A DNA stretch of 27,692 bases, from positions 1 through 27,692 of IMG/VR virus record IMGVR_UViG_3300049259_000090; one strand, 5' to 3'. Position numbers and translations under genes: made by a program. Numbering within the stretch: position 1 is the stretch's first letter; the number at the start of each line of letters is the position of its first letter. Positions 12,691 through 20,813 of this stretch are shown here, piece by piece. The DNA comes from a virus. The notes under the pieces were generated by a model. The model made no database searches, had not been told where the DNA came from, and worked only from the letters and a program-made list of their open reading frames with translations.

Positions 12691-13251
12691 ATGCCCGAGG
12701 ACGCGAAGCTGGACATCGATTTCGACCAGGAGCTGGCCGCGATCCAGGGCCAGGTGGCCGGCGTGCCCCGGCCCGGTCCCGAGCCGGTGGAGACAGTGGC
12801 AGGCACGGTCGTCACCTCCGAGCGCACCGTGGAGTTCCTGGGCGAGCGGTTCCGGATCGCCGACAAGATCGGCCTGATGCCGCTGCTCAAGTTCTCCGCG
12901 TACGCGGACATGAGCACGAACGATCCCGGTGCCATGGCCGCCATGTACTCGATGATCCGGGACTGCATTCATCCCGGTGAGCCCGGCTGCGGGAAATGCC
13001 CGGCATGCAAGGCCGGTGACGAGAACTCGTGCAAGGAATTCGACCCCGGCGACTGGCGGCGGTTCGAGCAGCACGCCATCGACACCAAGGCCGACGCGGA
13101 CGAGCTGCTGGACGTCATCACCAAGACGATCGAGCTGATCTCAGGGCGCCCTACCGAGCAGCCCTCATCCTCCTCGGATGGGCGGCGGTCCATGCGGGAC
13201 GGCTCGATGGCACGCTCCTCCGCACGTCGGGCAAGGGGCTCGAAGCGCTGA
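12691..13251 (+). CDS. Tail assembly chaperone, short (G-type) product
   Basis: 186 residues from ATG 12691 (MPEDAKLDIDFDQELAAIQG). It follows the major tail gene and precedes the tape measure, and is overlapped by a -1 frame product: the classic lambda G/GT arrangement, in which the short and frameshifted forms coat the tape measure during tail assembly. The core contains VEFLGERFRIADKIGLMPLLKF, DPGAMAAMYSMIRDCIHPGE and WRRFEQHAIDTKADADELLD, typical of actinophage G proteins. An unusual stretch of five Cys (PGCGKCPACKAGDENSC, about 107-121, plus C92) interrupts the usual CI-P-DW segment and may bind metal. The end is the usual ISGRPTEQPSSSSDGRRS-type low-complexity tail. Confidence 0.85.
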   Translation: MPEDAKLDIDFDQELAAIQGQVAGVPRPGPEPVETVAGTVVTSERTVEFLGERFRIADKIGLMPLLKFSAYADMSTNDPGAMAAMYSMIRDCIHPGEPGCGKCPACKAGDENSCKEFDPGDWRRFEQHAIDTKADADELLDVITKTIELISGRPTEQPSSSSDGRRSMRDGSMARSSARRARGSKR

Positions 13252-13496
13252 CCGTCCGGCAGTGCTGCAACGTCGCGTACTCGGTCAGGGCCGAGGGGCT
13301 CAGTGACCAGGAACTGGAGGAGCTGGACTTCCAGATCGGCATGAAGGAAAGCCCGGAACGCGAGGCCCTGCGGGCGCTGCGCGAGCACCAGGAGGCGACA
13401 GGGATGCGCTTCGCGGACCCGGACGCGCCCGTCCCGGCGGCCGGCGAGCAGGACCGGGTGCCCGGCTGGATGACGACGGATGAGGAGTTCGGGTGA
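12691..13496 (+). CDS. Tail assembly chaperone, long (GT-type) product by -1 frameshift
   Basis: The -1 frame opens under the ISGRPTEQPSS segment and continues to 13496 with well-formed sequence: RAALILLGWAAVHAGRLDG, KGLEALTVRQCCNVAYSVRA, GLSDQELEELDFQIGMKESP, ending PGWMTTDEEFG. Slipping back one base at CGC CCT ACC (13147-13155) gives ...ISGRP-YRAALILLGW and a 268-residue product. No start codon with a ribosome site exists for the second part alone, so it is made only as a fusion. Both forms are expected in a fixed ratio. Confidence 0.82.
13149..13152 (+). promoter_or_regulatory. Probable -1 frameshift site of the tail assembly chaperones
   Basis: C-CCT, where tRNA-Pro on CCT (13150-13152) can re-pair with CCC (13149-13151), joins GRP to YRAALILL. 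It is not a standard X-XXY-YYZ heptamer. Slipping at GGG (13144-13146) or in the TCC TCC TCG run about 20 bases on is also possible, but would add less natural residues. Confidence 0.5.
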
Positions 13497-13864
13497 GCAC
13501 GGTCGTCCTGCACTGGTCCGACGCCGCCGAGGCCGAGCTGCTGAACTCGGTCGACGGGCCGGTCGGCCGGCTGATCATGGAGCTGAGCTACCGGGCGGCA
13601 GCCGTCGCGCGCAGCGCCGCGCCCGTGCGGGCCGTGCCCGGCACCCGGCGGACCAGGGCGGGCCGGAACTCCACCGCCCGCGCGGCCGGCTTCCTCAAGG
13701 CCGACATCCGCACCCACCTCGCCCGCGGCAGCCTCGGCGGCCTGTACGGCGGCGTCAACGCGGCGGCTGACCCGGCGATCTTCCTGGAGTACCCGGCATC
13801 TCAGATGGATCGCAAGTACCCGTTCCTGACCACCGCGCTGGACGCGATCACGGGCAGCTTCTGA
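13493..13864 (+). CDS. HK97 gp10-like neck/tail completion protein
   Basis: 123 residues from GTG 13493, overlapping the chaperone stop (GTGA). It starts MSTVVLHWSDAAEAELLNSV. VGRLIMELSYRAAAVARSAAPV (helix, then the APV turn before a basic loop), KADIRTHLARGSLGG, YGGVNAAADPAIFLEYPA and the end KYPFLTTALDAITGSF follow the HK97 gp10 pattern (helix - APVDTG-like turn - strands - FGT.. - PFLRPAL). Such proteins form a ring at the head-tail joint or tail top. The gene normally lies between the connector and tail terminator; here it follows the chaperones, an unusual order. Confidence 0.65.
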   Translation: MSTVVLHWSDAAEAELLNSVDGPVGRLIMELSYRAAAVARSAAPVRAVPGTRRTRAGRNSTARAAGFLKADIRTHLARGSLGGLYGGVNAAADPAIFLEYPASQMDRKYPFLTTALDAITGSF

Positions 13865-13872
13865 TGGCCCGG

Positions 13873-15021
13873 CTACTTCCGCCGCGGCCGGCCGGGCTTC
13901 CCCCAGCAGACGTTACCGGGCTCGTACCGGCCAGCCGGATCGATCTTGCGGAACACCGTGCCAGCCGGCCGCGAACCCAGCAGAACCTCGACACCGGCTA
14001 CAAACTGCCGGACGTCATGCCACGGCTCATGCAGCTCTCCCGGATACAGGCGGGCGATCCGCTGCCAGGTGTCATAGAGCGGGTGCCTGCATGCGCCGTG
14101 TTTCGGTTCCGGCCGGGATACGCCCCAGCGAGCGCTTTTAGCTCGCTGAATCTGCTCCCGGCCGGTCACCCAGGCTACGTTGCCGGGTTCGTAAAGGCAC
14201 CCATTATCAATCCGGTGAAACCGGTGGCCTTCCGGTCGCGGGCCGATCAGCTTGCTGACGTCCCCGGAAAAGCCGATCCAGTCGTGCCAGGGCGCGCAGA
14301 CCTCAGCGGGGCGCTGCCGCATGAGCCGCCACCATGTCTGGTACAGCGACCCGTTGCGAGCCTGGCTGACAACTCGCTGCGAACCGGGATTCCGCTTAGC
14401 CTGACCGCCCTTGTAGCTTCGGGAGTTCCGGACTTGTTCTGCGGGCGTAGCCCATCGAACGTTCCCGGGTTCGTAATTCCCGTTGTTATTCGGGTAACGG
14501 TCCAGGGTCAGCCCCGGCGGGCGCGAGCCGATCAGGCGTTCGATATCCTCGATGAACAACTGCGGATTATGCCAGCGCTCGCAGACAGCGATCCCGCGGC
14601 CCCCGTAGTCCTTGAACTGCCGGAAGTTCGGGTTGTAGCACCGGGTCATCATGTTGCCCCAGGTGCCGTACAACGGGGTCGTGCGTGTCAGGCCGTGCGT
14701 ACGCTTAGTCGCCGCATTGAACATGGCGGTAACGGCGCGGCCTTCCGGCGACCGTGCATACGCAGCCAGCCGGGCAATATTTTCCGGGCGGCTCATCGTG
14801 GCGGCGGCGGTTTCGCGCATCAGGCACCCGCACGACCGGGTTGGCTTAGCGGGCTTGAGCAGGTCAGCCAGCCGAGTGTCGTAGACCGTCTTACAATCGC
14901 ACAGGAGCCTCACCCAGCGAGTCACCTTACCGCGATTGTCACGGATTCGTGCCTCGCTGAGCACCACGCCTCGCCCGAACCGGTCCCCAGGCTGAACGTG
15001 CAGCCGCGGTTTACCGCTCAA
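13873..15021 (-). CDS. Homing-endonuclease-like protein with a triplicated domain
   Basis: 382 residues from a TTG start with AGGAGGAGCC upstream (MSGKPRLHVQPGDRFGRGVV). The N-terminal part holds a C-x-C ... SCGC zinc-like pattern (41-66) found in phage HNH-associated proteins. Residues 117-192 form a complete copy of a domain seen in phage endonuclease-like proteins: LYGTWGNMMTRCYNPNF, YGGRGIAVCERW, LTLDRYPNNNGNYEPGNVRW. Residues 226-285 and 315-373 are two shorter copies that keep YxTW, PWHD, GxRPxG and YEPGNVxW but lose RCYNP and YGGRGI. Probably one catalytic and two DNA-binding copies. It sits opposite the late genes, 8 bases from the gp10-like gene and 76 bases from the tape measure start, whose frame is broken 98 bases from this gene's start codon. 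Confidence 0.78.
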   Translation of the reverse strand: MSGKPRLHVQPGDRFGRGVVLSEARIRDNRGKVTRWVRLLCDCKTVYDTRLADLLKPAKPTRSCGCLMRETAAATMSRPENIARLAAYARSPEGRAVTAMFNAATKRTHGLTRTTPLYGTWGNMMTRCYNPNFRQFKDYGGRGIAVCERWHNPQLFIEDIERLIGSRPPGLTLDRYPNNNGNYEPGNVRWATPAEQVRNSRSYKGGQAKRNPGSQRVVSQARNGSLYQTWWRLMRQRPAEVCAPWHDWIGFSGDVSKLIGPRPEGHRFHRIDNGCLYEPGNVAWVTGREQIQRAKSARWGVSRPEPKHGACRHPLYDTWQRIARLYPGELHEPWHDVRQFVAGVEVLLGSRPAGTVFRKIDPAGRYEPGNVCWGKPGRPRRK

Positions 15022-15033
15022 TGGCTCCTCCTA

Positions 15034-15047
15034 ATGCAGTGCTGCAT
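15034..15047. promoter_or_regulatory. Palindrome between the divergent endonuclease and tape measure genes
   Basis: ATGCAG-TG-CTGCAT lies in the 76-base divergent region, 12 bases upstream of the endonuclease start. It is a candidate operator. The same gap contains CTCCTG (15059-15064), which can pair with CAGGAG (15084-15089) at the tape measure ribosome site. Confidence 0.35.
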
Positions 15048-15097
15048 ACGGGATATCACTCCTGAATGTATCACAATTGCAGGCAGGAGGTGGTGCC

Positions 15098-18000
15098 ATG
15101 CCTAGAATGCTAGGCGATTTAAGACGCCTTCATTGTAATCAGCCCGGAGACGCGGGGCTTCCGGCTGCGCGCCGACGCCGAACTCAAGAAGGCGATGGCC
15201 GGCATCAACCCGGTGGTCAAAATCGAGGCGGATACCAAGGGCATCGACATCGCCATCGTCGGGCTCAAGGGCAGGGTCAAGGCGATGGCCGACACGCTGT
15301 CCAAGATGCGGATGGACGCGGACTCCAAGGCCCTGGAAGCGAAGATCGCCGGGGTGCAGGGCCGGCTGCTGGGAGTGGCCAAGCAGGCGGCCAGCCTGAC
15401 CATGGCGGGGGACACCAAGAGGCTCGATGCCCAGATCGCCCGGGAGAAAGCCAGCCTGAGAAATCTCCAGCAGCAGATGTCGAGCCTGCAGGCAGACGCC
15501 GACACCAAGGCCGCCGCGGCCAAGATCGCGGGCCTGGAGCTGCAGGAATCCCGGCTGTCCGAGCGCCTCAAGACAATGAAGGGCGTCCTCAACATCGCGG
15601 ATGCCAACGCCAAGCTGGCCTCTATCCGGGCACAGCTGGAGGTGCTCAAATCCGACGCCCTGGCAGTCAAGCTGAACGCCGATAGCAAGGCCTTCCTCGC
15701 CCAGATCAAGGTGGTGAAGGCCAGCATCGCCCAGTTGCGCGAGGAGGCAGCCCGGATCAGGCTGAATGTCGACCCGCAGGGGCTGATGGCGGCTGACACG
15801 GCCCTGCTCGGGATCGAGGCGACCGTCCAGGCGCTGGGCAAGAAAGACGTCCCCGCCGCCGATACCGCGCTGGGCGCGTTCACCTCAAGCCTGGCCAGCG
15901 CGGGGACCAGGGGGGCCTTCGGCTGGAAGCTGCTGACCGGTGACGTGGCCCTGTTCGGCGGGGTGTTCAACAAGGTGCTGCCCGTCGTGCTGTCCTCGGT
16001 CAAGGTCTGGCACGTGCTGTCCGACGCGATCATCGAGATCGGCGCGGTCTGGATTCCGGCCACCCTGGCGGTGGGCGCGTTCGCCGTCGCCGCCTCTGAC
16101 GCAGCGGTGGAAGTCCAGCGCCGGCTGCAGGCCATGCACACGGAACTGGACGCGACGGGACGGTCTATCCCCAGGCTGACTTCCGGCATGGAAGCCCTGC
16201 ACAGGTCGGTCCGGCCGCAGGTCTACCAGCTGTTCGGTGACGCGATGATCGTCATGAAGTCCAGGACGGGGACATTCGCGCAGGTAGCCAAGCAGACCGG
16301 GACCGTCATCGACCAGCTCGCCGCCCGGATGGTATATGCCGTTACCTCGGGTAACAAGCTCGGCACCAGCACCACTCAGCTCAGCGGGTTCTGGAAGACC
16401 GCCATCACTGACGTGTCCAAGCTGGGCGATTCTATCGGCAACCTGTTCGGCGTCTTCGCGAACCTGTTCAAGGCGCTGCCTGGTTTCGCGGCAGCGCTGC
16501 TCACTATCGGTGATGACTTCACCAAGATCCTGGAAGCGGCCTCGGCCGCGGCCGTTCCCGTGCTCAAGTGGATCCTGCTGCTGCACGGCTACATCCTGTA
16601 TACCGGGCTCGCGGTCACCGTCTCGCTGGCGTTCATCGGCGGCCTCGCCAACCTGGCCAAGCTGTTCGTCACCTTCGCCAAGGACTCGGTGCTGGCCGGG
16701 GTCGGCGCGATCAAGGCATTCGCCCTGGCCCTGTGGGCCGGGATCGGCGCGATCATCGAGTACGGCGCCGCGGTAATCGCCCTGGCCGGCGAGGAGGGCG
16801 TCCTGGTCGCCGCCCTGACTGTCCTGCAGGACGTCCCGATCGTGGTCTGGTTCGCCCTGGCCGCGGCGGCCGTAGCCGGGCTGATCTACGTGTTCCGGTC
16901 CGGGAACAGCGCCACCAAGGATTTCACGGACGGGCTGAATAAGACCATCCAGGCGGCCTCGCTGTCCCAGGTGGTCCCCACGATCATCGCGTCACAGGCA
17001 GAGGCCGCTGCCAGGCTGTCCGCCGCACAGGCCACCCTGGCCCGCACGACCGAGTTCGTCACGGGAACGATCGGGACGAACGGGGCCGCCGTACAGCAGC
17101 TCAACCCCGCCTACCAGCGAGCCCAGGACGCCGTAAATGCCCTGATAGCCACCAACAAGGACCTGAGCGCGCAGTACCAGCGGGTAAACAGCCGCGTCGG
17201 CGGGCTGGCCAGGACCTACGGCGGCACCACCCAGGCGCTCGGCGCGCTGAACCTGGCGGGCATCACCACTGCCCAGATCACCGACAAGAACAGCGAGCAC
17301 TGGAAGCAGGCGCTGATCCAGGTACAGGCCACCACCGACGCCTTCCAGGCGATGGGCGTCCAGGGCGGGCAGCTGGGCAACGACCTGGACGTGCTCGGCC
17401 GCACCGTCACCGACCAGTACCAGTCCGTGCAGAAGCTGAACCAGGCGTGGGGCACCTTCATCGGTGACGTAACCGGCACCCAGGGCGCGTTCGACACCGT
17501 GGCCCAGGGGTTCAATACCCTGTCGGATCACTCCGGCAAGCTGACCTTCACCCTCGGCAAGCTCAAGGTCAAGTACGCCGACGCCAACGTGGCCATCGAC
17601 TCGCTGACCCCGGCCGGCATCGCGCTCAACCAGGCGTTCGGCGACCAGGTGACCAACGTCGACAAGCTGTTCGGCAGCTGGCGGACGGCGGGCCTGGCCA
17701 ACAACCTGTTCACTCAGGGGGTCAAGGACGCTATCGCCCCGCTGACCAGGTACGCCAACGGCAGCCAGGAAGCCACCGCCCAGCTCGTCGCGCTGGCCCA
17801 GGAGGCCGGGTACCAGGGGCCGATCTCGATGCAGGCCCTGTCCAAGTGGCTGGGCAACACGCACGGCGCGACCAAGCGGCTCAAGGACATCACCAACCAG
17901 GCCACGGTCCAGGAGGCCCTGCTCACCGGGGCGATGCAGTCCCAGGGTTCGTTCATCGCCGACAAGCTGCTCGGGGACATCAACCAGGCCATCCTGTCCT

Positions 18001-20813
18001 ACTCCGGGGTATCCAAGGCCGTCAGCGCATACGGGACCGCCGTCGCCCGGTCCGGCAAGGACAGCGACGACGCGCGGGGCAAGATGACCAAGGCGATAAC
18101 GGCCATCGTCACCGCCGAGCTGGCGATGGGCGACAACACCAACCAGATGGCCGCCATCGTCGCCAAGACCTTCGGCATCTCCATGCCCGACGCGATCGGC
18201 CTCGTGAAGCGCTCGCTGGGCGACCTGGCGGCCAAGACCCTGCCCGGCGCGCAGGGCGCGTTCCTCACCTTCGCGGAGGTCGGCCTGGGCAAGACCACGA
18301 GCAAGGCGCACGACCTGTGGAACGAGGTCGTCGCCCGGCTCGGGCCGAAGCTGGACGACCTGGGCAGCCTGGCCGGCGGACCGGCGAAGAAGAAGTTCAT
18401 CGACTGGGCCGAGAACGGGCTGCACCTGAGCAAGGACAAGGCGACCGAGCTGTGGAAAGAGCTGGTCACCCTCCAGAACCACATCGATTCCCTGCACGGC
18501 AAGAACGTCGGCGTCAACTTCGTCGGGACCGGTTCCGGCTCGATCGCGTTCAAGGAATCCATCCCCGGTGTCACGACCGGCCCCAGCAGCACGGGCATCC
18601 TCGGGTTCCACGCCGCGGGCGGGTTCATCTCCGGCGGGATCCCCGGGAAGGACAGCGTGCTCAGCATGCTCATGCCCGGCGAGGTGGTCGTCCCCACCAG
18701 CATGGTCCGCGAGGGCGCGGTCGACCACCTGCGCGGGATGCTGCCGGGATTCGCGTCCGGGGGCGTGGCCGGGTCGACCGGATCGGCTAAGTTCACCGGC
18801 CTGACCGGCCCAGGCGGCGTCCTGACCGCAGGCCAGCCGTACATGGGAAAGGTAGAGGCCGCTTTCGGGCAGGCCGTGGAAGCGGCATTCGCCAAGGCCG
18901 TGATCGCCAAGTTCAAGAGAGACATGAACTCCCTCGGCGGCGACGGCCCGGCCATCGTCCGGTACGCGCGCAGTTTCCTCGGCCAGATCCCTTACGTATT
19001 CGGCGGTAACAGCCTGTCCGGAGGAATCGACTGCTCCGGGTTCACCCAGCAGATCTACGGGAAGTTCGGCATTCACGCGCCGCGCACGTCCGAAGCGCAG
19101 TACGCATGGGTTACGCGTTCCGGCCCGGTTCCCGGCGCGCTGGCATTCTACGTATCGCCGGCTGGCGGCGCCCCGCCCGGCCATGTCGCCATCGTGCAGA
19201 ACGGCAATAGCGTCATCTCCCAGGGCGGCGGGATGGGACCGACGATCGAGTCCCTGAATTTCCTGCCGCTGATGGGTACCGGCGTCCCCAAGGGCGGCTT
19301 TCCCAGTATCAGGGGAGGCCCCGGGAACCAGGCTATCGGGGGCGGGGCGCTCCAGGCCATCGCCATGGCCCTGCTGCGGCAGTACGGGTGGGCGAACCAG
19401 TGGAACTCATTCAACGCCCTGGAGAACTCCGAGGCGGGCTGGCGGCTGACCGCGAAGAACCCCGGCAGCGGCGCATACGGCCTGGCCCAGTTCATCAACG
19501 GCCCGAGCGAGTACTTCCAGTACGGCGGGAACCCGAGCACCGGGCTGGGCCAGCTCACCGCGATGATGAACTACATCGCGAGCAGGTACCCGTCCGGGCC
19601 GAACGAGGCATGGGCCTTCCACCAGCGCAACAACTACTACGGCAAGGGCGGCCAGGTCCCCGGCATGGCGGCAGGCGGCCAGGTCCCCGGCATGGCGGCA
19701 GGCGGCCAGGTCGCCGCGTGGCACTCCAGGATCAGGGCGGCCCAGGCCCGCGAGTACAAGGACTACCTCGGGTTCCGCAAGGCCGAGCTGGCCAGCCTGC
19801 ACTCGGCCAGGCCGGGTTCGTACCTGTCCGGGCACAAGGCGACCATCACGAGCGAGCTGGGCACCCTGGCCAGGCGCCAGTCGGCCGAGGAGGCCGCCTA
19901 CGACGCGGTGTTCAACAAGGGCGCGACCAAGGCCGTCATGTCCCGGCTGAACACCCGGCTCAAGGCTGTCATGACCACCACGCGGGACAAGGGGCTGTCC
20001 TACTCCGGCCCCGGCGGGCACCCCGGCTGGCTGCACGAGATGCAGCGCCAGCTCGCCGCGCTGGAGAAGATCGCCACCGGCCCGGTACCGGCCGGGGCAC
20101 GGACTCCTCCCCACGGCCCGAAGCTGACCCAGGCCGCGTTCATGGCGAAACTCAAGAGCCTCCAGCGGGCCGAGTACCACGACTACCTCGGCCTGGCCCA
20201 CGCTTTCAAGGCCGGGCTCCGGCACCCCGCCAAGGGCTCCTGGCTGTATGCCCACCGAGGCCAGCTCGGCAAGGACATGGCCCGGCTCAGGACACTCCAG
20301 TCGGCTGAGGAAGCGGGCTACGACAACCTCCTGCACCACGGCACGTCGCTGCCTAACCTGGCGAAGGAAATGGGCCGGATCAACGCCGAGCTGGGCGCGC
20401 TCAAGGCCAGCGAGCTAAGCCACCTCCCTGGCGGGCACCCCGGCTGGGTCAAGGGCCTCAAGAACCAGCTCACCGCCCTGAACAAGCTGCTGGCGGTGCA
20501 GCCGTTCAACGCGCCGTGGACGCCGGGGAAACTCGGCCCGGTGCACACCGTGCTGCCCGGTGTCGAGCGGTTCAGGAACGGCGGGCGCGTATTCGACCGT
20601 GGCGGCGTGCTAGCGCCTGGGTGGAACGGTCCTCTCTACAACGGCACCGGCCGGCCTGAGCACCTGACCCCGGCCGGAACCGGCGGCACGATCACGCTGG
20701 AGGTCGTCAGCGGAGGCGGCAGCGACTTCGACCAGTTCATGCTGGCAATGATCCGGAAGTACGTCCGGGTCCGCGGCGGCGGCAGCACCCAGGCCGCATT
20801 CGGGAAGCGCTAG
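15098..20813 (+). CDS. Tape measure protein with NlpC/P60 and transglycosylase-like domains; frame broken at codon 8
   Basis: The uninterrupted part runs from ATG 15195 (1,872 residues), but the same frame encodes DAFIVISPETRGFRLRADAE just before it. The strong ribosome site AGGAGGTGG belongs to ATG 15098 (MPRMLGD), joined by removing 7 bases at ~15119, giving 1,902 residues. The tape measure sets tail length and passes into the host. Order (numbered from 15195): coiled-coil ~40-residue repeats 1-220; hydrophobic spans near 285-300, 425-560; long helical body; NlpC/P60-like domain ~1255-1375 with C1280 (DCSG) and H1330; SLT-like lysozyme domain ~1390-1480 (ENSEAGW, YGLAQFING); a GGQVPGMAA repeat; two related ~120-residue helical repeats at ~1512-1630 and ~1650-1770; C-terminal GGxxFDxGGxLxPGxxxxYNGTGRPE motif usual for actinophage tape measures. 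Confidence 0.9.
15116..15125 (+). other. Frame break D at the start of the tape measure gene
   Basis: The first frame reads GGC GAT TTA AGA CGC; the tape measure frame reads GAC GCC TTC ATT. Removing 7 bases gives MPRMLGDAFIVIS; removing one A gives LGDLDAFIVIS. GAT (15116-15118) and GAC (15123-15125) are synonymous, and the in-frame codon after GAT is TTA, followed by the rare codon AGA. No alternative start codon exists in the tape measure frame between the TAA at 15120 and ATG 15195. Confidence 0.75.
19647..19712 (+). repeat. 27-base tandem repeat, 2.4 copies, in the tape measure gene
   Basis: Two perfect 27-base copies (19647-19673, 19674-19700) plus a partial third encode GGQVPGMAA twice and GGQV. 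It forms a flexible linker between the lysozyme-like domain and the C-terminal helical repeats. Exact identity at the DNA level points to recent slippage. Confidence 0.9.

Noticed and set aside
13141-13251. Frame change in the chaperone gene as another insert-type break
   Set aside because: Overlapping G/GT frames at this position are the normal arrangement in long-tailed phages, there is no TTA and no endonuclease-type insert, so it is treated as programmed frameshifting.
13864-15105. Plus-strand open frame of 413 codons
   Set aside because: Antisense to the triplicated endonuclease gene, whose conserved motifs are plain on the minus strand.
15098-15685. Continuous frame from the tape measure ribosome site to 15685
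   Set aside because: After codon 8 it reads Arg/Gln/Gly-rich text out of frame with the conserved tape measure sequence, so it is not a separate protein.
16992-19184. Minus-strand open frame of 730 codons
   Set aside because: Antisense to the tape measure; rich in Arg, Gly, Val and His as expected from the complement of a high-GC gene, with no domain pattern.
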